Positions 36,801 through 48,800 of a stretch of 64,000 nucleotides of DNA are shown in pieces. The notes beneath the pieces were generated by a model. The model ran no database searches. It was given only the letters and a program-made list of their open reading frames with translations, and was not told the DNA's origin. Numbering within the stretch: the stretch's first letter is position 1; the number at the start of each line of letters is the position of its first letter. Source of the stretch: Theristus sp. LFF4_11 (lineage: Eukaryota > Nematoda > Chromadorea > Monhysterida > Xyalidae); contig JASANC010003005.1 of assembly GCA_030248135.1 (NCBI GenBank), forward strand, positions 159,052 to 223,051, in the 5' to 3' direction. The translations under genes and the position numbers were made by a program.

Positions 36801-39800
36801 TTCAAAACGGGCATAAATGAAGAATTTGTGAAACAAGCAAAGCAAAAACACAACAAAACCGACCGACCAGTCGTGCGAGGTGCATGAGCGTGGCAGTTGC
36901 TGTACGAAGATTCTAGTTGGCGTTTTCGAGTTCGGGCCGCCTGCCGTCTCAATGATCGCATTGTTCAGCATGTCTTGAAGTTGAATGAAACCGAACAAAT
37001 ATCGAGACATGTCCAAGACCGTTCCGGTAATTGACGATGGATCATACATTCTGGAAAACATCTTTTTTTGGAAATTCCTTTATGTGGAGCTAAGAATGTT
37101 GAACTAGCTGTGAGATTCGATAGTGATCCACCGATGAAATCGCTCACTTCTTGAATTTCTGTTTCAAATTCGGCGCCGAACTACCCATGGCGATCGTATA
37201 GGAGACGACGTCGTCGTCCATACGCGAATGAAACGTGACGGCTGCAAATGTTCCGGGCGACGAATGGCGAAATTATTTGTTTGATTTTGCAATGATTTTA
37301 AAAAATATTGAAAATATTTAAAAAAATGATTTTAAATTGTTTAAAAAATTAAATTATTTTCGACTAACCGGCTAAAATCTCGTTGTTATGGAGCAGCTGG
37401 TGCACACGCTCGTTCAGTGTCCGCTTGCTGTGCACAATCCGGAAGCGGTCAAAGCTCAAACAGTTGGCCAGCATCAGCACGTCTTCATGCAACACGCCGC
37501 CGATGACGTCGAGCAGATGACGGGCACGCTCGACGTCCTCGTTGGTCACGCCGAGCGCACGCAGCACGATCTCGTCCATCAGTAGTGGCTTCGTGCTCTG
37601 TTGGTGTTGGTGGTGGTTTTTTAGGCGACGTTTTTAGCCAGGGCTAACCCAGAGAAGCGTACAGAACGCCATTGAGTAGGGCGCCCATCGAGTTATCTGT
37701 CATTAAGTGCCTATACACCCCTCGGCGGGGCTCGATCCCCCGAGCGCACAGACTGTAGTCTAACGCACTACCACCAGACCACGAGGGTGACGAAACAATC
37801 ACCAATATCTCGGCATCATTCATTACCGTGATGTTGAGATCCGCAATGTTCGGTGTCTCCGAACTGCGCAGAACAGTGACCAGTTTCACCAAGGTCACGT
37901 AATCTGCGAGATCAGCAAACGTCCGATTCGCCCGACGAACGATGTCGGTCAGATTCTCCTGTGTCTCGCTGTAGACGAGCACCTTGCCGAGTAGCACCGG
38001 TTTCATGAAACGCCAAATGAAGTGGCCCATATCTGACGATGCTGTAAGCCGCGCGTAGATTCGCTTGCAGCTGCCTGGAAAGCGATGTTTTTTAGGAATA
38101 TTATTGTCTCGACGTTTAGCGAAATAATGAAGTTTCGTTGAGGTGAAATCGAAAATGGATGAAACGTTACCGGACAACCGGTTCAACTCGAACAAGTTTG
38201 ACTCGTTTGGTCGCCAGTGTTTCTCCTCTTCTGGCAGCCAGCGCATTTGATCTTTCACACCGCAGTATTTGCTGCTCAGGATTTTCGAGTCTGCGCAAAA
38301 TTGCAATGAACCATGCAATTAAAGAAAAATTTACGGACCTGAGAACAAATGTGGTCCATATTGAAATTACTGACAAAGTCGTTTCTTGTCCGACAGTGCT
38401 GTAACAGCGGACTCGTCACTGTTGACCAGTAAGTTTTCCAGCTGTTTCGCAGCTGCTTTCAAGTTGCCAATCAATCGTGGAACGGCGGCGACGGATTGCG
38501 CTGCTTCTTCTTCAGTCAAACCGTTGGTGATCAACGTGTGTTTGAACCGGTGTTTCACATACTGCAAATCGCGATAAGGTTTGCCTTTAGACATTTTGAA
38601 AATCGACAGCAATTTTTGCAATAACAGCAGTCGCACACTCCAAACACAACGCCAGTTTTATACATACCTGTTCAATAAAGAATTCCACATCGATCGAGTT
38701 GATTAGATATTCGGCCAATTTTGTCGGATATCTTCCCGATTTGCACAGTACTACTGCTAAATGGTGAGACTGCCGTTCACTTGTCGTTCCGTCGGCAAAC
38801 CCGAACCAGTTTGCGACTTCTTCTGCGTTACAGTGGCTCATTGTTCTGCTGATATTGCTGGTGCTTTCCAGGATCTAGAATATTCGGCATGGCAGGTCAT
38901 GTTGTTGCGTGTACAGTCGTGTTGGAATGAGCGGGCTTACAGTAAGTTCTCCTCATATGGCCGGGGTCTGCTGCACAGACACCACTGAACCAAACCGTGG
39001 AACGTGTTACCCGGAGAACTACCATTTGAAAGAATTTTGACAATTATTGTCTCACAGTACAGTCGCACCTGTGTAGGCGCAATTCGTATATCACTGTAGT
39101 TGATCTCTGCCAAGTCTGGCCATTGATTTGGATACTCTTGCTGCAGAAAGTGGCGAAGTTTTCGATTGTCGATTCCGAAGCGACTCATCGGTTCTGCAAT
39201 GTTGATTGGACTTTTTTTGTGAAAACTCTGCCGCTAAATAAGCAAGCAACTCAGAAAGTATGAAAAAATCAGACCGGAGGTGTTAAGTAGCTGTCGAGCG
39301 GTTCCCTTCAAGTAAAACACTGCATCCAACGTTCGATCCACTTGTTTCAGTTGCTCTGAATTCAGACTCTTCCACTGATCACGTTCTCTGGAATTGAAGT
39401 TCTTTTATGAATGCTGAAATCATATGGGCAACCAAAATTGACGCCGGAATGCGGCATGGCATTTTATTTTATCGTGTCATTAGCATTACACAATCTCACT
39501 GCATATCAGGGATTCAGATGTCGTTGATGATCAAAAGGAAAATCATTTTCAGCCCTATGCCCACGTTCAAACACAAATCTGGCGGTTCTTTTCAACTGAA
39601 ACCAATGAAAAAAAAACAGAATTTGTGTGGTGCGTACTTTGCAAGCACTGCGTCCAGCTGGTCGCTGTACAGAATTGCGGCGTAGTCGACGTAGGTCCAC
39701 TGAGACAGTGGTTTATTCCAGCGGCTATTGATGTATCGCATCGATTGCAGGGAATGGCTGACAGTGCTGCCAATTAGTGACCATCGTGTCGTGTTCGTCG

Positions 39801-42800
39801 CCTCCGCCAACGCCAGTCGCATCAACAGACTGATTCGACGTACGTCCACGGTGGCGTTGCCTGGGCCTCCGGAAATCGGAAGTTGTGTAGCTCTGAAGTG
39901 GTTGGACACACGCAACTTTGAATGACGAATGAACAAACAAACATCAGTTTAGGCTAAAATAAATCAGGTTAGGGCAAATGTTCACAACGTCGTCAACTGG
40001 GGCGCGCATCGAGTATTTGATCTGTTATCAACGTACCACCCCCGAGCGTACGACGCACCACCCGAGAGGCCATGCCACCCAGTTTGTTTCCACCGGAGTA
40101 TAAAACTCAGCAGCACAGATTCGCACTTTGCCAACTCCTCGTCCAACTGTTGCGTCAACGTATCGACGCAAGCGTCCAGCTCGTCGTTGTCGGCGTTTCT
40201 CACGGTCGTCAACAGATGGCGAACCGATTTCTGGTACTGCGACAAGCGCAGCAGAAACGACGCACACAGCGATCGCTGGTCACTCTTTTCCTGTCAATGT
40301 GTCTAATTTCAATTACCGTATTACCTCTATTAAACCCCCCCCCCCCAAAATTAAACCCCCACCCCCTCGATAAGTTTCCAAATAATCCCCCCCCCCCCAA
40401 AAATAATCCCCCATGGGGGATTATTGGAAACCTGTTTGAAACACATACCCAGAAAAACATACACATAAACAGTGAATTCAGTGGCTGGTTGCAGTGAAAA
40501 TGATGAAATTGTGCTACAAAGGCCCAAATGAATGAGTTAATGGTAATTATAAAAAGGTGGGAAAAGGAATTTTGTAGAGTAGGTTGGTTGGGGGGTTTGA
40601 ACAAACGGGGGGAGAGTTGGAGGTAATACGGTATTTGGAGTAGTTGTACGGTTGTAGCTCCTTATTCAACGCCAAAAAGTTGCGCTCAGAAAGTTACATC
40701 TGAACTGGACGATAAATAAAACATGGGCCTAAAGATGTTGGGTCAATAAAATGTCATGGAAACGTGTTTCCTTATAATACGTACCTTTGTCACTGTTGAT
40801 GACATGGACAATCTTTAGGTTAATGAAAATGTTGAACATTTCATTGCTGTATCTCAGTGGGTGGATCTGTCAAACTCACCGAATAGTCGAACAGGGTCCG
40901 TAATTCTGGCGAACGACACTTTTCGGCCGTCACCGACGTCTGGAGAACGTAGTTCATCCGCTGCATCACTTGCGTCATCAGCGCGTGCTGCGATGTTAGC
41001 GCCGTTCGTTTCGTGGCATCGTAGACGAGCATCTGCCAGCAGGCTTGTTGTAGCCTATGTAACAGTGACACAGATGGTCTCATGCGCTTATCTTGGAGTG
41101 AAAAACCAATAAACATTGAACTACAGAACGTGAATGTTCAGAGGTACAGTGTCCCACCAACTTGTCCGTGTTCACGGTTGAGCCGTTGATTGTCGACTCG
41201 AAGAGCGCCCTGTAGAAGTGGGTCGCCAAGTCGCGACCGGTCACTTGGCCTAAATTGATCGGTGTTTTGGTTTTATTGACTGCTGATAAACTTTTGGTTG
41301 GATGGACAGAAACACCACTTGGCGGCGTTACACTTACGTTTCGTTCGACTTTCGGGAGCATTGTCCACCGATTGCGGTTGTGGCATCAAAAACGCTCTGA
41401 ATATGAATGTCTAATATGAGTTGAATAAATACGGAAATTTCAAAAAAATCTTTTAAATTTTTTTTCTCATCGACATCAAAAACCATAAAAAAACTCACAT
41501 TGAGCGCCCCTGAGAGGCCGCTTCGACGGCCTTTTGAATTTGAGTGTCTGGTTTCAGAATGTCGACCACCGACACCAGCGCCGGGTCGCGTGCGAATCGC
41601 TGCGCGAGCAGATCAAGACCGGCAGAGAACGCATGCCAAGGGTTGCTGTTGTCGTTCTGATGTCGCTCCAGCACCTGTAGTGTAATTACCGTAAAGTCTT
41701 GCATATAAGGTTCCTCCCCACTTATAAGACCCCCACCCAAAAGTGGGCGGAGTGTCACACGGCGGGAAACCAAAAAATTCAAAATTTTGACATAGTCGAA
41801 AACCTACCCCGTTTATAAGGCTCGGAATTCCTAATGTTCGCTTTATAAGACCTCCTCCCACTTATAAGGCTGTCACACAAAATTCCACTTTTTTTAGAAA
41901 TTTTTGATTTTCAAATTTATATTAGGAGACCTTATATGTAAGACTTTACGGTAATCGTTGCAAACTGCGCGTGCATTTGTTTTTATTCAAAAGTGTCAGA
42001 AAACGTTTTTTGTCAATGGTGGAATCAAAGTATGCCAAACCAATAGGCCTACGGAGTGTACGATACCAACCGTGTTCCGCCTTGGTACGATCGCTGTTGC
42101 TTGATTATCAAGGAATTAAAAAAGTGCGGGTGAATGAATTATTGCCGAAGTTTGTTGCAGTGATCTTTCTTACGATCAGTGGCATTAGCGGATAGTGTCG
42201 AGAGACAGAACGTGATAGATACCCAATTTAAGACATCAAATTCTGACTCCACCCCTCCATCCACTGTCCTGCTAACCTTGTTCCGATTCACTCCCACCGC
42301 CATCACTTGCAGCAGAACTGGATGGGCCTGTCCGGTACAGAGTGTGTCGTTGATCGTTTCTGCATTTTCCGCTGCCACTCTGACATAGCCCGCGTTCAGG
42401 TCCGTGCAAATACGCCACGGATTCAGCAACTAGAATCGGTAGTTTTTCTGATTTCTTAACCAGATCGGTTGCACATTCGTTACATTTGAGGGGCATTCAT
42501 GAACCAGTATTTAGTGATGACCACGTAGCTGTATGTTTTAACACAGCTACGCGTCACTAAATACTGCTTCATGCAGGCACCTTTATGTGTCAACCTCAAC
42601 TGCCATTGACGAAAGTTTTTTCTGAAAAAAATAAATCTGGCAAACCCATTCAGCGGGTATTTCCAGCGCCATCAACTCGGACACTCGTGAGCTGCTCAGT
42701 TTCAGCTCTTCCTTCAGCCAACTGCCAAAGCGCGTCGGTTCCGTCAAAACCGAGCCAAGCGGCATTTTCGAATCTGCAATGCCAATCAATGGAATGATCA

Positions 42801-45800
42801 CAAGGGAGTCTTCTTTGTGTGGGTATTTCATCTGTTTAATCCGCTTCACACCGGTTTGATTCGTCGGCATTCCGGCAAGTGCGATCACAGAACTTCGATA
42901 CGTCACGATGCGGTCGCCAAGTGCCGAGCCAGCGGCCTCTTTGTAGACGTGTTTCAGCACGGTGACGTATCTGTTGATTGTTTTACGGTGATCCAGCGAC
43001 ATTGTATAGTGGATTTATTCAAATGTGTCCGGACTAAAATGACGTCATTTGCTTTAAAAACGCCCGTTTGTCAAAGTACAGGCACTAAAATTTCAGTTTG
43101 GTGTGACTGATTCGACACTCACCGTTTGTTTACGGGAATAAATCGCTAAACGGAAAGTCTGGTTTGCTGTGAACGGCAAGCGCATGTTTGGCGGCACATG
43201 ACGTCATTTCAGTGGGACACGTTCAAAAAATAGGTCATATTAGCGTTACTCAAAATCATGAATCATAAAAATTGTGCACCGTATAAAGGCTCGTTCATAC
43301 TGACGGTACGGCACGTCACGTCACGTCAGGTCTTGTGTTGTTTTGTTACCATACTACCGTTGATACAACCGTGTGCACGAACGGCACGGCACGGCACGGC
43401 ACTTTCGGTCGCGTGTTATTGCGTATTACCGTTCATGCCGTTGGCGTACGTCGACGTACGTCAGTATGAACGGCAGGCTTTACATGTGGCCTAACGAAAA
43501 CCTGGCCTAAGCAACGCCAAGCGACCAAAAAACTTGAAAAAAACGCACTGATCGGTCTTCGACGTCCACAGATTAGCGTCGTCGACCGACATTTCCGGGT
43601 GATCAAGGAACTCGATTAAAGTTACAGAATCGGGATTATGATCGTCCAGCACGGTGTCCTTCACTCGGGGCAGCGTGTCGGTGTGCGCTGTTGCTGCGGG
43701 CGCTGCTTGATCGGTGGACTTGCCGATTTCGGTCAGTAATGTCAGTAATAGTTGCCGAACCTGGGTGCATGGTATTGTGGATTTATTCAACCGTGTCCGG
43801 ACTGAAATGACGTCATATGCCGCCAAACATGCGCTTGCCGTTCACAGCAAACCAGACTCTCCGTTTTACGGATTTCTTCCCGTAAACACCTGGTGAATGT
43901 CGAATCAGTCGCACCAAACTGACATTTTAGTGCCTGTACTTTGACAAACTGGCGTTTTTAAAAAGCAAATGACGTCATTTTAGTCCGGACACGTTTGAAT
44001 AAATCCACAACACTATACTATCATTCTCGACGGAGTTTGAAATTTTCATCGTATTGAACCTTGATGCTAGAGCATCGCAACAAACCGTGTCTTCCGGCAG
44101 ACTCGCAATAACGTTGCGCCAATTATCGAGCTCAACTAAACTGACCAACGTTTCTGAAAATAATACAAACGTGTTTTTCTGTTCAACGCAACAGCAATAG
44201 CAACAAAACAATGACAGCAATTTTTAAAAAATTTCAGCATAAAAGTTCACGGAAACCGCAAACAGTGAACTTCTTGTGTATTGCAGCCAAGACGGTCGCA
44301 ATTGCAAGACCATGCCTGACAAATGTAACACAGAAGAAAACCATCCCGATTGGCAAGCCAGATCACCGTGAGTGAGGTTTATTCAAAACATCAATCAGCC
44401 CGATCTTGCTCCTTGGACAACTGCAACTGCAAACATTTCTGACCGTTTGCGTCCGCTTCAATCGTGTCATTGTTCAACTGTCGTTTTCGTCGACGATGAC
44501 GGACGGATGCCGGCAGCAAATTCGACCGTTTCCAGCTGTCACTGGCCTTGGTCAGCCAGTCGCTCAGTTGGTGCAGGCTGTCGCTGAGCGCTTCGAATGC
44601 AGCCGTAGTTTCGGTGTCGTGTAGCGCCGCTGTCAAATTGGCGATCTGGCATCGCATGGACACGGTTTTGCAACACAACACCGGTAATTTGTTTTGTAAT
44701 CGTGTCAAGACCCAGTGTTTCGAGTTCAACGTCTCCTTCGTACCGCCAAGTGCCTCAAATTTTGTTTAGAAAAAAACACTGAAAATCATGACAATAATAA
44801 GCTCGCCTGTCTCGTCATCAGTTCGGCTTCATTGACGCCGCGTGCGCATCGATTCAATAACGCGAAATCGGCGTTCGTCAAATGGCAGAGGTCTCGGATT
44901 AATGGCTTCGATAACGCCAAATGGCGGAATTGCTGGCGAATGTGACCGGTTTGACAGAGTTGACGTTGCAGCTCGGCAGCGTCCATCGCTAGTAGCTCCT
45001 TGAAAGAGAGGAATTGTTTCAAGGTGCATAGAACAGACAATCAAACCACGACGCCATGAGACACAACACAGCAATAGCAAAAACATCCGACAAAATTCAA
45101 AGAAAAGTCAACTATAAAAACGACCAAAATTATTGATAGATATAGATAGGATCTATCGTATTTGGTCTCAACACAATCTTTCTGTCGACGTCCAGACTGT
45201 TTTGTGGTGCAAAACTTATATCCTTGCAAGCACATATCAGAAAAGTTGTTGATGCAAGATCGTGTCAAGACCGGGTAATGCACGGTAGACAGCTCATTTC
45301 GTGAAGAGTTTCTGCACCAAGACTGCAAGCTTCTTTGTTTCTAATCGACTAACCGTCAGTGATTCGGCCGAATTAAAGTCGAGATCGCTAGTCGAGCTGA
45401 TCACCGCCAACGACAGCTCGCTAACCGCTGTCGCCGTGATGTTCGTTATTCGCCAGCAATCGTCAAAGAACAGCACATTTTCCGTTGCAACATTTTCGTG
45501 CTTTTCATTCCATTTCTCCGTGTTGATCAGCAACTGTCGCGCATTCTGCAGTCGCATGGCGTCTTGGACGCTCTGCATCGAGTGCACCAGTGTTGGCGCC
45601 AGCTGTATCAGTCGACGTTCGTCGTCGCGCGTCAAACTCTCGTACAACTGCGTCTGCAGCCAGTCGGTCAGTCTGAGACACGCTTGTCACTGGCTCAAAC
45701 GTGCATAAGTTCTAATTTGAGGACAGTAGTACACTTGGTGTTTTTCATCGAAACGGAAGATAAATAGCCCTCTTAAGAACGACATTCGATTTTGTACGTA

Positions 45801-48800
45801 CAGTACAGTAGTAGTGTTGTCGTTGTTTAGTTAAAAACACACACACTCATTTGATAACACCGGAGCTGCTATCGTACGTGCGCATTGTTGTGCGCGTTTG
45901 CATGCCAATCTGCAACATTTGCTGCACTCTTCGTACAAAATGGAATGTCTCTTTGAGAAAATTTTATCTCCCCGTTAACGCCAAAGGTTTGATGAAAGTC
46001 ATCAAACCGGCTCGTGTACTATTCCGGCCCGCGAAATTCCTGCCCGTAGAATTCCGGCCCGCTCATTCCGGCCCGAAGAATTCCGGCCCGAAGAATTCCG
46101 GCCCGGAGAATTCCGGCCCGGAGAATTTTCGCCACCAAGAACAATATTAACACCGTTTGCAAATAAGAGTGGGGGGGTCTAGCGCTACATGGGAAAGTTT
46201 TTAAACCAAGGGTGCAGAGACATTCTACTAATCAAGGCGCTTCAGGTTTACCCCCTGAGTACCCCCTGATTATGCCTATAAAGGTCGTTTTTAGGGTGCG
46301 GAAGTTGAAAAACCCTCGATTTTTTGCGATTTTTCGCAAAGTGTACCTTTTTAGCCCTACCGTATCTCGTAGTTGCACAGTTTCTGGAACCTCACACAAT
46401 ATTCACATGAAAGATCTTGCGGAGTTCTTTAAGACCCTGTATCAATGAGCCCTTGCAAGGGGGGTCCCTGAGGCGCTACGACGCTAGTTAAAATTACTTT
46501 TTTTTTAAAATTACGCTATTTTTTTAAACATTTTTTTGAGCTCATAAACACAATTTTTCGATTTTCATTTTTGGTTCTACAGGGGGGTTTTCGGGGTCGC
46601 TGAATTTGAATCTGATCTTAGATTTTTGCCCCGGGCATTTTTTTGCTCTAAAATTGGGCAAAAACACATTTTTTTGCGTTTTCCAGTGTTTTTTGGTTTT
46701 AATTTTTAATTTTAAGTTCGGATTTTTTTAACAAAGCTGTTTTACAACAGCCTTACAACCGCTGTATCGGAATCAGTTTTGATATTTTGCAACTGACCAC
46801 TTGCCCACCCAAAAAATGGGTAAAAAGTTGATTTTTTTGCTTTTTGCACACGTTTTCGTTTCACAGTGAAAAAAATCAAATTAGAAACAACTTGTAATTT
46901 TAATTTTTAATTCTACATGGAGGGTTTCGGGGTCGCTGAATTCGAATCTAACTTTAGATTTTTGTCCCGGGACTTTTTTTGTTCTAAAAGTTGGGCAAAA
47001 ACACATTTTTATGCGTTTTCCAGTGGTTTTTTGTTTTAATTTTTAATTTTAAGTGCGGATTTTTTAACAAAGCTGTTTTATAACAACCGTACAACCGCTG
47101 TATTTGAATCAGTGTTGATATTTTGCAACTGACCACTTGTCCATCTAAAAAATGGGTAAAAAGTTGATTTTCTTGCTTTTTGCACACGTTTTCGTTTCAC
47201 AGTGAAAAAATCAAGTTAGAAACAACTTGTAATTTTAATTTTTAATTCTCCAAGGGGGGTTTTCAAGATCGCTGAATTTGAATCTGACCTTAGATTTTTG
47301 TCCCGGGCTTTTTTATTGCTCTAAAAATGGGGCAAAAACACATTTTTATGCGTTTTCCAGTGTTTTTTTGTTTTAATTTTTAGTTTTAAATGTAGAGTTG
47401 ATTAAAAAACAGTTTCATAACAGCCTTACAGCGGTTGTAAGGTTGTTATGAAACTGTTTTTTAAACAACTCTACATTTAAAACTAAAAATTAAAACAAAA
47501 AACCACTGGAAAACGCATAAAAATGTGTTTTGCCCATTTTTAGAGCAATAAAAAATCTAGATCAGATTCAAATTCAGCGATTTTGAAAACCTCCCTGGAA
47601 AAAATTAAAATTAAAATTACAAGTTGTTTCTAATTTGATTTTTTCATTGTGAAACGAAAAACGTGTGCAAAAAGAAAAAACTTTTTTACCCATTTTTAAG
47701 TGGAACAAGTGGTTAGTTACAAAATATCAAAACAGATTCAAGATACAGCGGTTGTATGGACTGTTATAAAACGGCTTTGTTAAAAAAAATCACTTTTTTA
47801 AAAATGAAAAAATTGAAATCAAAAAAACGCTGGAAAATTTTAAAAATGTGTTTTTAACTTTAAAAAAGGTCAGGACAAAAATCTAAAATCAGATTCGAAT
47901 TAAGCGGCCCTATGTAGAATTAAAAATTAAAATTACAAGTTGTTTCTAACTTGATTTTTTTTTTGAAGCGAAACGTGTGCAAAAAAAAAATCCAACTTTT
48001 ACCATTTTTTGGGTGGGCAAGTGGTCGGCCAAAATATCAAAACTGATTCGTACAGCGGTTGTAAGGCTGTTAATAAAACAGCTTTGTTAAAAAAATCCGC
48101 ACTTAAAATTAAAAATTAAAACCAAAAAACTACTGGAAAACGCAAAAAAATGTGTTTTGCCCAATTTTAGGGCAAAAAATGCCCGGAGCAAAAATCTAAG
48201 ATCAGATTCGAATTCAGGACCCCGAAAACCCCCTGTAGAGACTAAAAATGAAAATCGAAAAATTGTGTTTATGAGTTCAAAAAAATGTTTAAAAAATAGC
48301 GTAATTTTTTAAAAAAAGTAAGTTTTAACTTAGCGTCGTAGCACCTCAGAGACCGCCCTGCAGGGGCTCATTGATACCGGGCCAACAAGAACTCCCACCA
48401 GATCTTCACGTGAATACTGTGTGAGGTTCCAGAAACTGTGCAACTACGAGATACGGTGGAATAAAAGGTACACTTTTGCGAAAAATCTGCGAAAATCGAG
48501 GGTTTTCCAACTTCCGCACCCTAAAAACGACCTTATAGGCGTAATCAGGGGGTACTCAGGGGGTAAACCTGAAGCGCCTTGATTAGTAGAATGTCCCTGC
48601 ACCCTTGGTTTAAAAACTTTTCCATGTATCACGGAATGTTCCTAGGGCCCCCCCACTCTTATTTGCAAACGGTGTTAAACCACACGAAGTGATTTTTGGT
48701 AAAAATTCTCAAGTGATTTTTTTATTATTGTTTAGAACTTGCTTGCAGTGACTTGTTGTAGGTTCCTAATCCTAAGCCAAGCCTTTTTGATAAGGTAAAA

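Noticed and set aside
40861..41112. Several antisense frames opposite ABCA ECD1 exons.
   Set aside because: They cross the splice signals and carry no family motif. The minus-strand exons are all phase-consistent.
43008..44009. The two neighbouring CRE-palindrome MITEs as one larger element.
   Set aside because: Coding exon 43549-43760 and another palindromic element lie between them, and each copy has its own complete ends.
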